From Humidesulfovibrio sp. (GTDB taxonomy: Bacteria > Desulfobacterota > Desulfovibrionia > Desulfovibrionales > Desulfovibrionaceae), in assembly GCA_031292175.1 (NCBI GenBank), contig JARLHQ010000002.1, positions 1 through 64,000 of the forward strand: a stretch of DNA of 64,000 nucleotides, written 5' to 3'. Below are positions 1-9,139 of the stretch, piece by piece (the first letter of the stretch is position 1; every line of letters starts with the position of its first letter). The notes beneath the pieces were generated by a model that was not told the DNA's origin, did no database searches, and saw only the letters and a program-made list of their open reading frames with translations. The translations under genes were made by a program, and so were the position numbers.

Positions 1-46
1 ACCAACTCCTCTCGACGAACGACTGTCAATCTGGCATTGGCATGGA

Positions 47-118
47 TGTTCACTCGGTCCTCCTGTCGGCAGTTGAGTTCTCGCAAACCCAATTTGACCG
101 ATTCGGGCCGAGTGAACA
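47..118. repeat. Imperfect inverted repeat at left edge
   Basis: An 11-base arm (TGTTCACTCGG, 47-57) is matched by its reverse complement at 108-118, and three further inner pairs including one G-U extend the stem to about 14 bp around a loop of roughly 44 nt. The surrounding 141 bases hold no convincing gene and are less GC-rich than the neighbours. There is no T run, so a simple intrinsic terminator is unlikely. It could be a mobile-element end, a regulatory hairpin, or the 3' structure of a gene lying outside the window. Confidence 0.45.
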
Positions 119-141
119 ACCTCCTATAACTCCACAACTAG

Positions 142-1983
142 CTAACGGCCCATCTCCGCACAGGGCGACACCGCGCAGTCCATCCACCAGCGCACGGAAT
201 TCACCAGCCACAGGCGCTCGGCCCGCAGCACGTCCTGCGGGAAAAGCACCCGTTCGCGCACCACGCCCCGGCGCAGCAGCCCCGCGCGGAACACCCCCGG
301 CAGCAGCCCGCACGGCAAGGGCGGCGTCACCAGCTCCCCATCCAGACGCAGCACCAGGTTGGCGCGCGTGGATTCCGTCACCTCGCCGCGCTCGTTGACG
401 AGCAGCGCGTCCCCGCAGCCGGGACACGCGGCCAGCGCGGCCTCATAGACGGCCCTGAGTGTGGTCTTGTGCCCCAGCATTCCATCGGCAGAAGCCACGG
501 GCGCTGGCGCGAAGCCCACGCGCAAGGGCGCTTGGCGACCTCCGGCAATCGGCGCGGCCTCGACCCGCAGCGCGCCATCGCGCCGCATGAGCAGCCGGGC
601 CTTGAACCGGCCGGTTGCGCTGGCCCGGGCCAGTTCCGCCAGGGCCAAGCGCACCGCGGCCTCGTCAAGCGCGAAACCGAAAAAATCCGCCGAACGCGCC
701 AGCCGCGCCAGATGCCCCGCAAGCAGCGGATAGCGTCCATTTTGCAGCAGCAAAGACTCCAGAAGCTCGAACTCCTCCTCCTGCGGGATGAGGAAGCGCA
801 TCTTGGTCTGACATTCCAGATACTCGTCGCGCGCCGTGGAGTCGTGGGTCACGCCGCCCCCCACGCCGAAGCGTGCGCTCCCGCTCTCGCGGTCCAGCAG
901 GATGGTGCGGATGGGCACGCTGAAGACTGCGCGTCCATCGCCATGCGTCCCGCCGGGCTCAAGCAGGCCGATGGCCCCGCAATAAATGTCCCGGGGATGC
1001 GGCTCCAGGTCGCGGATGATCCGCATAGTGCGCACCTTGGGCGCGCCGGTGACGGACCCGCAGGGGAACAGCGCGGCCAGGATCTCGCGCAGCCCCGTGC
1101 CCTCCCGCAGCGTGGCGCGCACGTCCGAGGTCATCTGGAATACGGTGGGGTAGCGCTCCACCTGAAAGAGCCGGGGCACGCGCACGCTTCCGGGCCGGGC
1201 CACGCGGCCCAGGTCGCTGCGCAGCAGGTCCACGATCATGACGTTCTCGGCGCGGTTCTTCGGGCAGCGCGCCAGGGCCTGTTCCAGGGCGGCGTCCTCT
1301 TCCGGCACTGCGCCGCGCGGCGCGGTGCCCTTCATGGGCCGGGCCAGGATCTCCCGGTCCGCACCGCCCGCTTCCAGACGGAAGAACAGCTCCGGCGAAA
1401 GCGACAGCACCCGGTGCCGCCCCATATCCAGCCAGGCGCAAAACCCGGCGTCCTGGGCGCGCGCCAGTTCCGCGAACCAGGCGCGGTCGTCGCCAGAAAA
1501 GGCGCATTCAAAGGGCACGGTGTAATTGGTCTGATAGGTCTCGCCGTTGCGGATGTCGTCTTGCAGGCGGGCGAAGCGCTCCGAGTAGTCGCGCGGAGAC
1601 ACCAGGGCGCGCCAGGGGCTCTGGCGGCGGACGCCCCGACGCTCTTCGGGGAAGGGCGGCCGAGGCGAAGGGGCATCGTGGCTGGCGGCCCAGGCCAGGG
1701 GGAAGCCCACAAGGGGCGCGGAATCCTGGGGCGCGTGCGCAACGAGGGCGCAGTCAAAGGCGGGCGCGGCCTCGAAGGCCAGGGCCAGGATGCTCCAGCG
1801 GCCCGCGCGGGCCTCACGCTCGGCCCAGGCGACAACGCCGCCGACCTCCTCCAGGCTTTCGGCCCGGCGCACGGCGCGCGGCGCGCCGAAGGACAGACGT
1901 TTCCCCCAGCCGCCGCCATCGGGCGAGGCATCCAGAAAGAAGGCGCGGCCTTCCGTGCCGGCAAGCTTTTCCAGGTCCGCCAT
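142..1983 (-). CDS. pabB: Aminodeoxychorismate synthase component I fused to aminodeoxychorismate lyase (PabB-PabC)
   Basis: A 613-aa fusion that would carry chorismate through 4-amino-4-deoxychorismate to 4-aminobenzoate, the folate precursor. Residues from about 120 to 390 are the chorismate-binding domain, with PMKGTAPRG, the NRAENVMIVDLLRSDLGR block and LFPCGSVTGAPKVRTMRII. From about 400 the sequence is a class IV PLP enzyme, with HKTTLR supplying the PLP lysine and VNERGEVTESTRANLVL. The glutamine amidotransferase subunit (PabA) is not nearby. The ATG at 1983 has only a weak Shine-Dalgarno. The gene follows the methyltransferase gene by about 50 nt and may be co-transcribed. The fused architecture is known in the family. 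Confidence 0.9.
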   Translation of the reverse strand: MADLEKLAGTEGRAFFLDASPDGGGWGKRLSFGAPRAVRRAESLEEVGGVVAWAEREARAGRWSILALAFEAAPAFDCALVAHAPQDSAPLVGFPLAWAASHDAPSPRPPFPEERRGVRRQSPWRALVSPRDYSERFARLQDDIRNGETYQTNYTVPFECAFSGDDRAWFAELARAQDAGFCAWLDMGRHRVLSLSPELFFRLEAGGADREILARPMKGTAPRGAVPEEDAALEQALARCPKNRAENVMIVDLLRSDLGRVARPGSVRVPRLFQVERYPTVFQMTSDVRATLREGTGLREILAALFPCGSVTGAPKVRTMRIIRDLEPHPRDIYCGAIGLLEPGGTHGDGRAVFSVPIRTILLDRESGSARFGVGGGVTHDSTARDEYLECQTKMRFLIPQEEEFELLESLLLQNGRYPLLAGHLARLARSADFFGFALDEAAVRLALAELARASATGRFKARLLMRRDGALRVEAAPIAGGRQAPLRVGFAPAPVASADGMLGHKTTLRAVYEAALAACPGCGDALLVNERGEVTESTRANLVLRLDGELVTPPLPCGLLPGVFRAGLLRRGVVRERVLFPQDVLRAERLWLVNSVRWWMDCAVSPCAEMGR

Positions 1984-2035
1984 GCCTTGGCCTAGCGCCC
2001 CCCGTGGGGGACAGCCACGCCGCTGGAAGCCCCAT

Positions 2036-3148
2036 TCACGGCCGCGCCGCCTGCAGGATGCGGATGACCTGCGCCGCGGCCTCTTCCAGCAACGGCGCGC
2101 AGAATTTCAGCTTGAGCCCAGCCTCGCGGTAGGCCAGAAGCCCCTCGGGCGTGCCCAGGTCGTGGCCGGTGAGCGCCCGGCAATCCAACGCTCCGAAGCG
2201 TTCGAGGAAGAACTCGCGGAACTCCTGCGCCGGCCCGTAGGTCTCGTCCAGGTCGTCCTGGCCGGAGTCGCGCCCCAGAGCCAGGCCCAGGGCCATGATC
2301 CCGGCGGAAAAAGCCCCGCAGGGTCCGCAGGTGCGCGAGAGTCCACTGCAGAAGCCCGTGGCCAGGCGGGGAATGAGCGGCGAACGCACGCCAAGCCCCT
2401 GCGCCACGGCCGAAAGCACGGACTCCGCGCACAGCAGAGGTTTGGCGTTGCCCCAGCAGGACCGCGCAAACCCGGCCACGGCCAGCGGGTCCGCGTCCGC
2501 CGGGCGGATGCCCAGCACCGGCCGCGTGGCGCTGGCCGCAAAGATGCCGATGGCGGCCTGGTCAGCACCGTCGCAGGAATCCGCGCAGCAGTTCTCGCCG
2601 CAGCAGTCCACGGCCACGGCCGTGAGTCCGACGGCCGCAAGCCAGGCCGAGACCTCGGCGCGCCGGAAGCCGGCCCAGCGGTCGTGGTGCTCGGTCAAAA
2701 GGAATTGGTGGGTGTGGCTGTCCAGGTCGGTGATGACGACGCGCCCGCCAGGGCGCAAGATGCGCGCCATCTCGGCGATGGCCGCGCGCGGGTCGTCCAC
2801 GTGGTGCAGGAACATGTTGGCGAAGACGAAGTCCACCGAGGCCTCGGGCAAGGGCAGGCGCTCCGCCGCCCCCTCAAGGGCGAAAAGGCGGCCGACGGAC
2901 GCGAACTTCGAGCGAAGCCGGGCGAGCATCTCCGGCGACTGGTCCACGGCAAAAACCGTGAGTCCGGCGGCCAGCAGGGCCTCGGTGACGAAGCCGGTGC
3001 CCGCGCCCAGGTCGGCGGCGGTGAGCCCGGCGCCAGCGCCTATCCCGGCGAGCGCCAAAGCTTTCACACGCACGGACTCCGGGAAAAAGCCCGCGCGCAG
3101 GCTGTCCCAATCTCTCGCCACCTTGGCAAAATATTCCAGGCTGGACAT
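2036..3148 (-). CDS. Class I SAM-dependent methyltransferase fused to a C_GCAxxG_C_C redox domain
   Basis: A 370-aa protein. Residues 1-175 are a class I methyltransferase: the SAM-binding DLGAGTG is at 47-53, DFVFANMFLHHVDD forms motif IV and LRPGGRVVITD follows. Residues 180-195 form a dense cysteine patch (CCGENCCADSC; C182, C183, C187, C188, C192). Residues 225-350 resemble the C_GCAxxG_C_C family of putative redox proteins, with CAESVL at 240 and CGPCGAFSAGIMALGLALG from 274, plus C323 and C350. The ATG at 3148 is preferred over one 24 nt upstream because GGGAG lies at correct spacing before it. The substrate is unknown. The thiol-rich linker suggests a metal or metalloid ligand, which is inference. 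Confidence 0.8.
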   Translation of the reverse strand: MSSLEYFAKVARDWDSLRAGFFPESVRVKALALAGIGAGAGLTAADLGAGTGFVTEALLAAGLTVFAVDQSPEMLARLRSKFASVGRLFALEGAAERLPLPEASVDFVFANMFLHHVDDPRAAIAEMARILRPGGRVVITDLDSHTHQFLLTEHHDRWAGFRRAEVSAWLAAVGLTAVAVDCCGENCCADSCDGADQAAIGIFAASATRPVLGIRPADADPLAVAGFARSCWGNAKPLLCAESVLSAVAQGLGVRSPLIPRLATGFCSGLSRTCGPCGAFSAGIMALGLALGRDSGQDDLDETYGPAQEFREFFLERFGALDCRALTGHDLGTPEGLLAYREAGLKLKFCAPLLEEAAAQVIRILQAARP

Positions 3149-3306
3149 GCATCGGCTCCCGCTGCTGAACAACGGCCGGAAGCGTCCGGCCGCGCAACAC
3201 TGCTTTGCCAGAAGACCTGCCGGAGGTCCAATGGCAAGAGCTGAAGCGGGTCTTCAGAAAAGCTGATGGCGGCCTTCCTTGACAGGGGGGCGCGCAAGGA
3301 GCACGA

Positions 3307-3330
3307 AAAAGGCCCCGGCAAGCCGGGGCC
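3307..3330 (-). terminator. Intrinsic terminator after rpmB
   Basis: GGCCCCGG and CCGGGGCC pair around a 4-nt loop, and on the minus strand the hairpin is followed by a T tract. It lies about 30 bases beyond the rpmB stop. Confidence 0.8.
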
Positions 3331-3361
3331 TTCTCGTTTCGCGAAAAACTGTGGGCGGTGT

Positions 3362-3580
3362 TTAGGCCGCGACGACCGCGGAGCGGACGGCGGGCTTTAC
3401 CACGGCGCCGCTACGGATGCAGCGGGTGCAGGCGCGGATGTGACGAACCTCGCCAGAGGCCAGGACGGTCTTGACGCGCTGCAGGTTGGGCAGAAAACGA
3501 CGCCGGGTGCGGTTGTTGGCGTGGCTCACGTTGTTGCCGGAGCTGGGGTGCTTGCCGCAGATATCGCACGTCTGGGACAT
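3362..3580 (-). CDS. rpmB: 50S ribosomal protein L28
   Basis: A 72-aa L28. The N-terminus [10 protein letters not shown] and later CTRC supply two CxxC pairs, so this is the zinc-binding (C+) form of L28. The ATG at 3580 follows AGGAGG at good spacing. A longer in-frame extension to 3721 exists but has no family similarity and lies in an AT-richer promoter region. The gene is monocistronic, with a terminator downstream, and is divergent from the yceD-rpmF-plsX operon, so two ribosomal-protein promoters share the 177-nt gap. Confidence 0.95.
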   Translation of the reverse strand: MSQTCDICGKHPSSGNNVSHANNRTRRRFLPNLQRVKTVLASGEVRHIRACTRCIRSGAVVKPAVRSAVVAA

Positions 3581-3710
3581 GGGGAACCTCCTGAAAACAT
3601 TCTCTTTATATGAACACAGCCAAAGCCGCGCTACAACTCGAAGCCGGGCTCCCGGCGTCAAGGAAGAGGACTTGTAGCCCCAGGTGGAGAAAAAGGCAAG
3701 TGCTTTTTTC

Positions 3711-3738
3711 TTGACAAACAAAAAGCCGCCCGTATAGA
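3711..3738 (+). promoter_or_regulatory. Sigma70-type promoter for the yceD-rpmF-plsX-fab operon
   Basis: A perfect -35 TTGACA (3711-3716) and -10 TATAGA (3733-3738) are separated by 16 nt, ending about 20 nt before the yceD ATG. This is one of the best housekeeping promoter matches in the window and fits a heavily expressed operon. Confidence 0.75.
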
Positions 3739-3757
3739 GAAGCGCCTGCGAGGCAGT

Positions 3758-4279
3758 ATGACCGAACTCTGGATTTCTTTACAGGACATCCCGGCGGAAG
3801 GCCGGGAATTCTCCTTTACGGACCAGTCCCTCTGGACGGGGCCCATGAAGGAGCTCCACGTGCCCGGAAAGGTGGGCCGTCCTTTCGAGGCGTCCATGCG
3901 CATCACCCCCCAGGACGACGGCTTCCTGGTCACAGGCGACTTCTCCGGATCGGTCATCCAGCCCTGCGGCCGCTGCGCTGAAGAATTTGAGCTGCCCCTC
4001 TCCGGCGACTTTGACAGCTTTGAGGAGCCCGGAGCGCCGATGGACGATCTTGAGGACGCCAGCCGCGTACGCGTGGTCAAGGGCGTTCCCGAATTCGACG
4101 TGGCGGGTTTTTTGTGGGAGCAGTTCCTGCTGGCCCTGCCGGAAAAGCCCCTGTGCTCCGAGGACTGCAAGGGCCTGTGCCCCCAGTGCGGCATCAACAG
4201 GAATCAGGGTTCTTGCGCCTGCGCCCAGGATAATGGCGATCTCAGGCTTGCGGTCCTGCGCAACTTGAAGTTACAATAA
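3758..4279 (+). CDS. yceD: YceD/DUF177 family protein, linked to L32
   Basis: A 173-aa member of the YceD (DUF177) family, which is almost always encoded directly upstream of rpmF, as here. It has a central CGRCAEEF motif and the typical cysteine-rich C-terminus ([13 protein letters not shown], then CAC), which looks metal-binding. In other bacteria the family is connected with 23S rRNA accumulation; nothing in this sequence shows the mechanism. GAGG precedes the ATG, and a strong promoter lies immediately upstream. Confidence 0.9.
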   Translation: MTELWISLQDIPAEGREFSFTDQSLWTGPMKELHVPGKVGRPFEASMRITPQDDGFLVTGDFSGSVIQPCGRCAEEFELPLSGDFDSFEEPGAPMDDLEDASRVRVVKGVPEFDVAGFLWEQFLLALPEKPLCSEDCKGLCPQCGINRNQGSCACAQDNGDLRLAVLRNLKLQ

Positions 4280-4339
4280 CCAGAACACGGCCGGGGCCCG
4301 CGCCCATGCCGCGTCCAATAGACCAGAAGGAGAGCCATC

Positions 4340-4519
4340 ATGGCCTTACCGAAGAAAAAGACCTCCAAGTCCCGCAGAAACATGCGCCGTTCCCACGACC
4401 ATGTCGCCACCCCCAATGTCGTGCTGTGCAAGTGCGGCGAGCCCGTGCTTTCGCACTGCGCCTGCGACGCGTGCGGCAACTACAAGGACCGTCAGGCCCT
4501 GAACACCGCGAATGCCTGA
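4340..4519 (+). CDS. rpmF: 50S ribosomal protein L32
   Basis: A 59-aa L32, beginning MALPKKKTSKSRRNMRRSH. The C-terminal half carries CKC and CDAC, so this is the zinc-binding form, matching the C+ form of L28 next door. The ATG at 4340 follows AGGAGAG. The last 8 nt overlap the start of plsX, so translation of the lipid gene is probably coupled to that of the ribosomal protein. The rpmF-plsX-fabH order is conserved across many bacteria. Confidence 0.96.
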   Translation: MALPKKKTSKSRRNMRRSHDHVATPNVVLCKCGEPVLSHCACDACGNYKDRQALNTANA

Positions 4520-5573
4520 AAAAACGCCCCGCATCGCCGTTGACGCCATGGGGGGCGACATAGGCCCCCGGGTCAATGTTCCTGCCGCCATGCAGGTTGC
4601 CCGCGAAGGCATCCACATCACCCTTGTGGGCGATGCGGATGTCTTGCGCGCGGAACTTGCCCGTCACAAAGGCGCTTCCGAGCTGCCCATCACCATCCAC
4701 CACGCCTCCCAGGTGGTGGGCATGGATGAAAAGCCCTCTGACGGCCTGCGCCGCAAGAAGGACTCCTCCATTCAGGTGGCCTGCCAGCTGGTGAAGGACG
4801 GTCTTGCCGACGGCGTGGTCAGCGCGGGCAATTCCGGGGCCTCCGTGGCCTGCGGCATGTTCGTGCTGGGCCGCATCAAGGGTGTGGAGCGCCCGGCGCT
4901 CGCCAGCTTCCTGCCCACGGAAAAGAACCCCGTGGTGCTCATTGACGTGGGCGCCAACGTGGATTCCAAGCCCTTCCACCTGGCCCAGTTCGGCATCATG
5001 GGCGACGTGCTCGCCCGCGACGTGCTGGGCGTGGAGCGTCCCCGCGTGGGCCTGCTGTCCATCGGCGAGGAAGAGGGCAAGGGCAACGTCATGGTGAAGG
5101 AGGCCTTCGACCTCCTGAAGCAGACGTCCCTCAACTTCGTGGGCAACGTGGAAGGCCGCGACATCTTCACCGGCGACCTTGACGTGGCCGTATGCGACGG
5201 CTTTGTGGGCAACATCTGCCTCAAGCTCTCCGAGGGCCTGGGACGGTCCTTCGGCCGGGTGCTCAAGCGCGAGCTCAAGCGCCACGTGCTCTCGCGCATG
5301 GGCGCGGCCCTTTCCATGGGCTCCCTCAAGAACTTCGCCCGCATGCTCGACTACGCCGAGTATGGCGGCGCGCCGCTTCTGGGCCTGAAAAGCATCCTCA
5401 TCGTGTGCCATGGCGCGAGCAACATCAAGGCCATGACCAACGCCATCCGCATGGCCGTCACCTTTGTGCGCAAAGAGTCCCACGAGCATCTGGCCATCGA
5501 GCTCGCCGCCCACAAGGAACTGGGGCAGTTCAGCCGGCACAAGGTCCAGGAAGAGCTCAGTCAACCGGCGTAA
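4512..5573 (+). CDS. plsX: Phosphate acyltransferase PlsX
   Basis: A 353-aa PlsX that makes acyl-phosphate from acyl-ACP at the membrane surface for phosphatidic acid synthesis. The N-terminus has RIAVDAMGGDIGP, and later SAGNSGASVACGMFVLGRI and the ALASFLPTEK region are typical. Length is normal for the family. It starts inside the end of rpmF with no good Shine-Dalgarno of its own, so translational coupling is likely. The acyltransferase PlsY is not in the window. Confidence 0.95.
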   Translation: MPEKTPRIAVDAMGGDIGPRVNVPAAMQVAREGIHITLVGDADVLRAELARHKGASELPITIHHASQVVGMDEKPSDGLRRKKDSSIQVACQLVKDGLADGVVSAGNSGASVACGMFVLGRIKGVERPALASFLPTEKNPVVLIDVGANVDSKPFHLAQFGIMGDVLARDVLGVERPRVGLLSIGEEEGKGNVMVKEAFDLLKQTSLNFVGNVEGRDIFTGDLDVAVCDGFVGNICLKLSEGLGRSFGRVLKRELKRHVLSRMGAALSMGSLKNFARMLDYAEYGGAPLLGLKSILIVCHGASNIKAMTNAIRMAVTFVRKESHEHLAIELAAHKELGQFSRHKVQEELSQPA

Positions 5574-5632
5574 GCCGCACAAGAACAACCAGCCGGCCAT
5601 CCACCGGCACTAGCCCATTTACGAGCGTGCCT

Positions 5633-6625
5633 ATGAACACATCCTGCATCATCCGCGGAATGGGCCACTGTGTACCGGAAACGGTGCTCACCAACGCCGA
5701 CTTCGAGCGCATGGTGGAGACCAACGATGAGTGGATCGTCTCCCGCACCGGTATCCGCGAGCGCCATGTGGCCCTGAACGGCGAGACCTGCGTGGACCTG
5801 TGCCACGAGGCTTCGGTGAAGGCCCTGGCCCATGCGGGCATTGCGGCCGACGAGCTGACCCACGTCCTGGTGGCCACCTTCTCGGCCGACGCCGTCATCC
5901 CATCGGCCGCGTGCATGTTGTCCCACCGGCTGGGTATTTCCGGCCGCATGGCCATGGACCTCTCCGCCGCCTGCTCCGGCTTTCTTTATGCGCTGGAAAC
6001 CGCGCGCGCGCTGCTGCTCCTGCACCCGGAAGCCAAAATCCTGGTGGCCTCCTGCGACATCGTCTCCTCCCGCGTGGATTACACCAACCGCACCACCTGC
6101 GTGCTTTTCGGCGACGGCGCTGGCGCGGTGGTCCTGACCGCCGACTCCCCCGAGCTGCGGGGCGGGCGCGTGCTGGATGTGCTGGTGGCCTCCGACGGCG
6201 CCATGGGCGATCTTTTGACCATCAAGGGCGGCGGCTCCGGCACGCCTTACAAGCTCGGCGAGACCATCCGCAGCGACTTCTTCGTGGAGATGAACGGCCG
6301 CGAGGTATACAAGCACGCCGTGCGCGCCATGAGCGGCGTGTGCCAGGAGCTGATGACCCGGCACGGCTACACCTGCGCCGACGTGGACGTGTTCATCCCG
6401 CACCAGGCCAACCTGCGCATCGTGGAGGCCGTGGGCAAGCGCCTGAACATGCCCGAGGAAAAGGTCTTCACCAACCTGCAGAAGTACGGCAACACCTCCG
6501 CAGCCTCCGTGCCTCTGGCGCTTTCCGAGGCCGTGGCTGAAAACGTCATCAAGCCGGGAAGCCTTGTGCTCATGGGCACATTTGGCGGCGGCTTCACCTG
6601 GGGCTCCGCCCTGGTCCGCTTCTAG
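5633..6625 (+). CDS. fabH: 3-oxoacyl-ACP synthase III
   Basis: A 330-aa KAS III that condenses acetyl-CoA with malonyl-ACP to start fatty-acid synthesis. The catalytic triad is visible: C114 in DLSAACSGFLYA, H257 in PHQANLRIVEA and N287 in KYGNTSAAS. The ATG at 5633 gives MNTSCIIRGMG, which aligns with the usual start, although its Shine-Dalgarno is poor. It follows plsX by 59 nt and precedes fabG. Confidence 0.95.
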   Translation: MNTSCIIRGMGHCVPETVLTNADFERMVETNDEWIVSRTGIRERHVALNGETCVDLCHEASVKALAHAGIAADELTHVLVATFSADAVIPSAACMLSHRLGISGRMAMDLSAACSGFLYALETARALLLLHPEAKILVASCDIVSSRVDYTNRTTCVLFGDGAGAVVLTADSPELRGGRVLDVLVASDGAMGDLLTIKGGGSGTPYKLGETIRSDFFVEMNGREVYKHAVRAMSGVCQELMTRHGYTCADVDVFIPHQANLRIVEAVGKRLNMPEEKVFTNLQKYGNTSAASVPLALSEAVAENVIKPGSLVLMGTFGGGFTWGSALVRF

Positions 6626-6715
6626 AAGCGCAAGTGCGGGTTTGCAGTCCGGCGGGAATTCGGATATCAGGCGCGTAGCACATCGGCGGAAAACCAGCCG
6701 GAAGAGAGGGACCAC

Positions 6716-7459
6716 ATGAGCGATTTGGCCAAGGTTGCATTGGTGACCGGCGGTTCGCGCGGCATTGGCCGGGCATGCGCTGAACGGTTGGCCAAGGACG
6801 GCTTCGAGGTCTACGTGACCTACGTGAGCAAGCCGGAAGAGGCCCAGAAGACCGTGGACTCCATCACCGAGGCCGGCGGCGAAGCCAAGGCCTTCTGCCT
6901 GGACGCGAGCAACCGCCAGGCCGTCTCCGCTTTCTTTACCGACGAGATCAAAGACAAGGTGAGCCTCGAAGTGCTGGTGAACAACGCTGGCATCACCAAG
7001 GACGGCCTGCTCATCCGCATGAAGGATGATGACTGGGACCGCGTGCTCCAGGTAAACCTGACGGGCGCCTTCGCCTGCCTGCGCGAGGCCGCCAAGATCA
7101 TGGTCAAGCAGCGCTCGGGCCGCATCATCAACATCTCCTCCGTGGTCGGACAGATGGGCAATGCGGGCCAGGCCAACTATGTGGCCGCCAAGGCCGGGCT
7201 CATCGGGCTCACCAAGAGCGCCGCGCGCGAGCTGGCCGGCAGAAATATCACCGTCAACGCCGTCACCCCTGGCTTCATCCAGACCGACATGACCTCGGTT
7301 CTGCCGGAAGCCATTGTTTCTAAGATGCTTGAGAACATTCCCCTTGGCCGCCTGGGCACGCCCGATGACATCGCCAACGCCGTCTCCTTCCTTGCGGGAC
7401 CGGGCGCGGGCTATGTCACCGGACAGGTTCTGTCCGTCAATGGCGGAATGTACATGTAA
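6716..7459 (+). CDS. fabG: 3-oxoacyl-ACP reductase
   Basis: A 247-aa short-chain dehydrogenase that reduces 3-oxoacyl-ACP with NADPH. It has TGGSRGIGRA at 11-20, NNAGITKD at 89-96, and the catalytic residues S142, Y155 and K159 in the SSVVGQMG and YVAAKAG motifs. GAGAGGG precedes the ATG. Between fabH and fabG, where many bacteria carry fabD, there are only 90 bases and no gene. Confidence 0.96.
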   Translation: MSDLAKVALVTGGSRGIGRACAERLAKDGFEVYVTYVSKPEEAQKTVDSITEAGGEAKAFCLDASNRQAVSAFFTDEIKDKVSLEVLVNNAGITKDGLLIRMKDDDWDRVLQVNLTGAFACLREAAKIMVKQRSGRIINISSVVGQMGNAGQANYVAAKAGLIGLTKSAARELAGRNITVNAVTPGFIQTDMTSVLPEAIVSKMLENIPLGRLGTPDDIANAVSFLAGPGAGYVTGQVLSVNGGMYM

Positions 7460-7496
7460 CTGAAACGTCACGTCAAAAACACCTTTTGGAGGGAAT

Positions 7497-7727
7497 ATGT
7501 CCGTAGCCGAAAAAGTCAAAGGCATCGTCGTGGAGCAGTTGGGCGTTTCCGCCGATGAAGTGAAGCCCGAAGCTTCCTTTGTCGAGGACCTGGGCGCCGA
7601 CTCCCTGGACCTGACCGAGCTGATCATGGCCATGGAAGAGTCCTTTGACATTGAGATTGACGACGAGGACGCGCAGAAGATCCTCAAGGTCAAGGACGCC
7701 ATTGAATATATCGAAAAGCACAAGTAG
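7497..7727 (+). CDS. acpP: Acyl carrier protein
   Basis: A 76-aa acidic acyl carrier protein. S36 in the DSLDLTEL motif is the phosphopantetheine attachment site. GGAGGG lies just before the ATG. It is flanked by fabG and fabF and followed by a strong stem-loop that could trim or stabilise the message, consistent with the high ACP level cells need. Confidence 0.98.
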   Translation: MSVAEKVKGIVVEQLGVSADEVKPEASFVEDLGADSLDLTELIMAMEESFDIEIDDEDAQKILKVKDAIEYIEKHK

Positions 7728-7762
7728 CAGCGGCCCAAACGCCCTGCTTAAGCTGGACTTTC

Positions 7763-7806
7763 GGAGCGCCCTGCCTGCATTGGGCTGTAGGGCGCTCCGC
7801 CTTTTC
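7763..7806 (+). terminator. Stem-loop between acpP and fabF (partial terminator or processing site)
   Basis: A perfect 10-bp stem (GGAGCGCCCT at 7763-7772 pairs with 7789-7798) with a 16-nt loop is followed by a short CTTTTC tract. It sits 35 nt after acpP and 40 nt before fabF, so it probably lowers fabF expression relative to acpP rather than ending the operon. Confidence 0.6.
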
Positions 7807-7845
7807 CCCTGCACGGGCTGCCCCCGCAAATACGGATACCGCTGA

Positions 7846-9084
7846 ATGAAAAGGGTTGTCGTCACGGCCTTGGCCGCCATCACCCCCCTGGGGAACGACC
7901 TCGAAACAAGCTGGGAGAATCTGCTCGCCGGCAAGATCGGCATCGCTGAACTCACGAGTTTCGACGCCACCGGCTTTGACACGCGCATCGCCGGTGAGGT
8001 CAAAGGCTTTGAGCCGACCAAATACATCAACGCCAAGGCCGCACGGCGTATGGAGAAGTTCGCCCAATACGCGGTGGGCGCCTCCAAGATGCTTATGGAG
8101 CAGGCCGCCTACACTATTCCGGCGGAGGAAGCCCACCGCGCCGGCGTCATCATCGGTGTGGGCCTGGGCGGACTCGACGGCATTGAGCACCAGCATCAGA
8201 AGCTCATGGATGCCGGCCCAGGGCGCATCAGCCCGTTTTTCATCCCCACGATCATCGCCAACATGGCCGCAGGCATGGTCTCCATCGAGCACGGGGCGCG
8301 CGGCGCGAACATCTGCACCACCACGGCCTGCGCCTCCGGCACCCACGCCATCGGCGCGGCCTTCTCCGAGATCAAGCTCGGCCGCAATGATGTCATGATC
8401 TGCGGCGGCGCGGAGTCCACCATCACCCCGCTGGCTTTCGCCGGGTTCAACGCCATGAAGGCGCTCTCCACCCGCAACGACGACCCGGAGCACGCCTCCC
8501 GGCCCTTCGACAAGGAGCGCGACGGCTTCGTCATGGGCGAGGGCTGCGGACTTCTGCTGCTGGAGTCCCTGGACCACGCGCGCGCGCGCGGCGCCAAGAT
8601 CCTGGCCGAGGTTGTGGGCTGCGGCGCATCCGGCGACGCCTACCACATGACCGCCCCGCCCGAGGACGGCTCCGGAGCGGCCATCGCCATGCGCAAGGCC
8701 ATCGAGGAGGCGGGCGTCGACCCGTCCGAGGTGGACCACATCAACGCCCATGGCACCTCCACGTACCTGAATGACCTGTGCGAGACGCGGGCCATCAAGA
8801 CCGTGTTCGGCGCGCACGCCAAGGACATCGTCATCTGCGGCAACAAGGGCCAGATGGGCCACCTGCTTGGTGCCGCCGGCGGCGTGGAAGGCGTGTTCAG
8901 CGTCATGACGCTGGCCACCGGCATCATCCCGGGCACCGTGAACCAGATTTCCCCGGACCCGGAATGCGACCTGGACTACAACGCGGCCGGGACCAGAAAG
9001 AAGCAGGTCAACTACGCGCTGTCCAACTCCTTCGGGTTCGGCGGCACCAACGGTTGCATGCTCTTCAAGCGTTTTACGGACTAG
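7846..9084 (+). CDS. fabF: 3-oxoacyl-ACP synthase II
   Basis: A 412-aa KAS II that elongates fatty acids. The catalytic residues are present: C162 in [13 protein letters not shown]302 in [11 protein letters not shown] and H339 in [14 protein letters not shown]. Length is normal. The ATG at 7846 gives [16 protein letters not shown], but its Shine-Dalgarno is weak and the gene lies beyond the acpP stem-loop. glyA follows after 55 nt. Confidence 0.96.
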   Translation: MKRVVVTALAAITPLGNDLETSWENLLAGKIGIAELTSFDATGFDTRIAGEVKGFEPTKYINAKAARRMEKFAQYAVGASKMLMEQAAYTIPAEEAHRAGVIIGVGLGGLDGIEHQHQKLMDAGPGRISPFFIPTIIANMAAGMVSIEHGARGANICTTTACASGTHAIGAAFSEIKLGRNDVMICGGAESTITPLAFAGFNAMKALSTRNDDPEHASRPFDKERDGFVMGEGCGLLLLESLDHARARGAKILAEVVGCGASGDAYHMTAPPEDGSGAAIAMRKAIEEAGVDPSEVDHINAHGTSTYLNDLCETRAIKTVFGAHAKDIVICGNKGQMGHLLGAAGGVEGVFSVMTLATGIIPGTVNQISPDPECDLDYNAAGTRKKQVNYALSNSFGFGGTNGCMLFKRFTD

Positions 9085-9139
9085 CGGACGCCCAGGCGGA
9101 CGCAACCCACCGGCATACACCAGCACACGAGGACGCATC

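Noticed and set aside
5561..7738. Minus-strand frame of 725 codons across fabH, fabG and acpP
   Set aside because: The opposite strand holds three genes with complete catalytic motifs; the frame is a codon-bias shadow.
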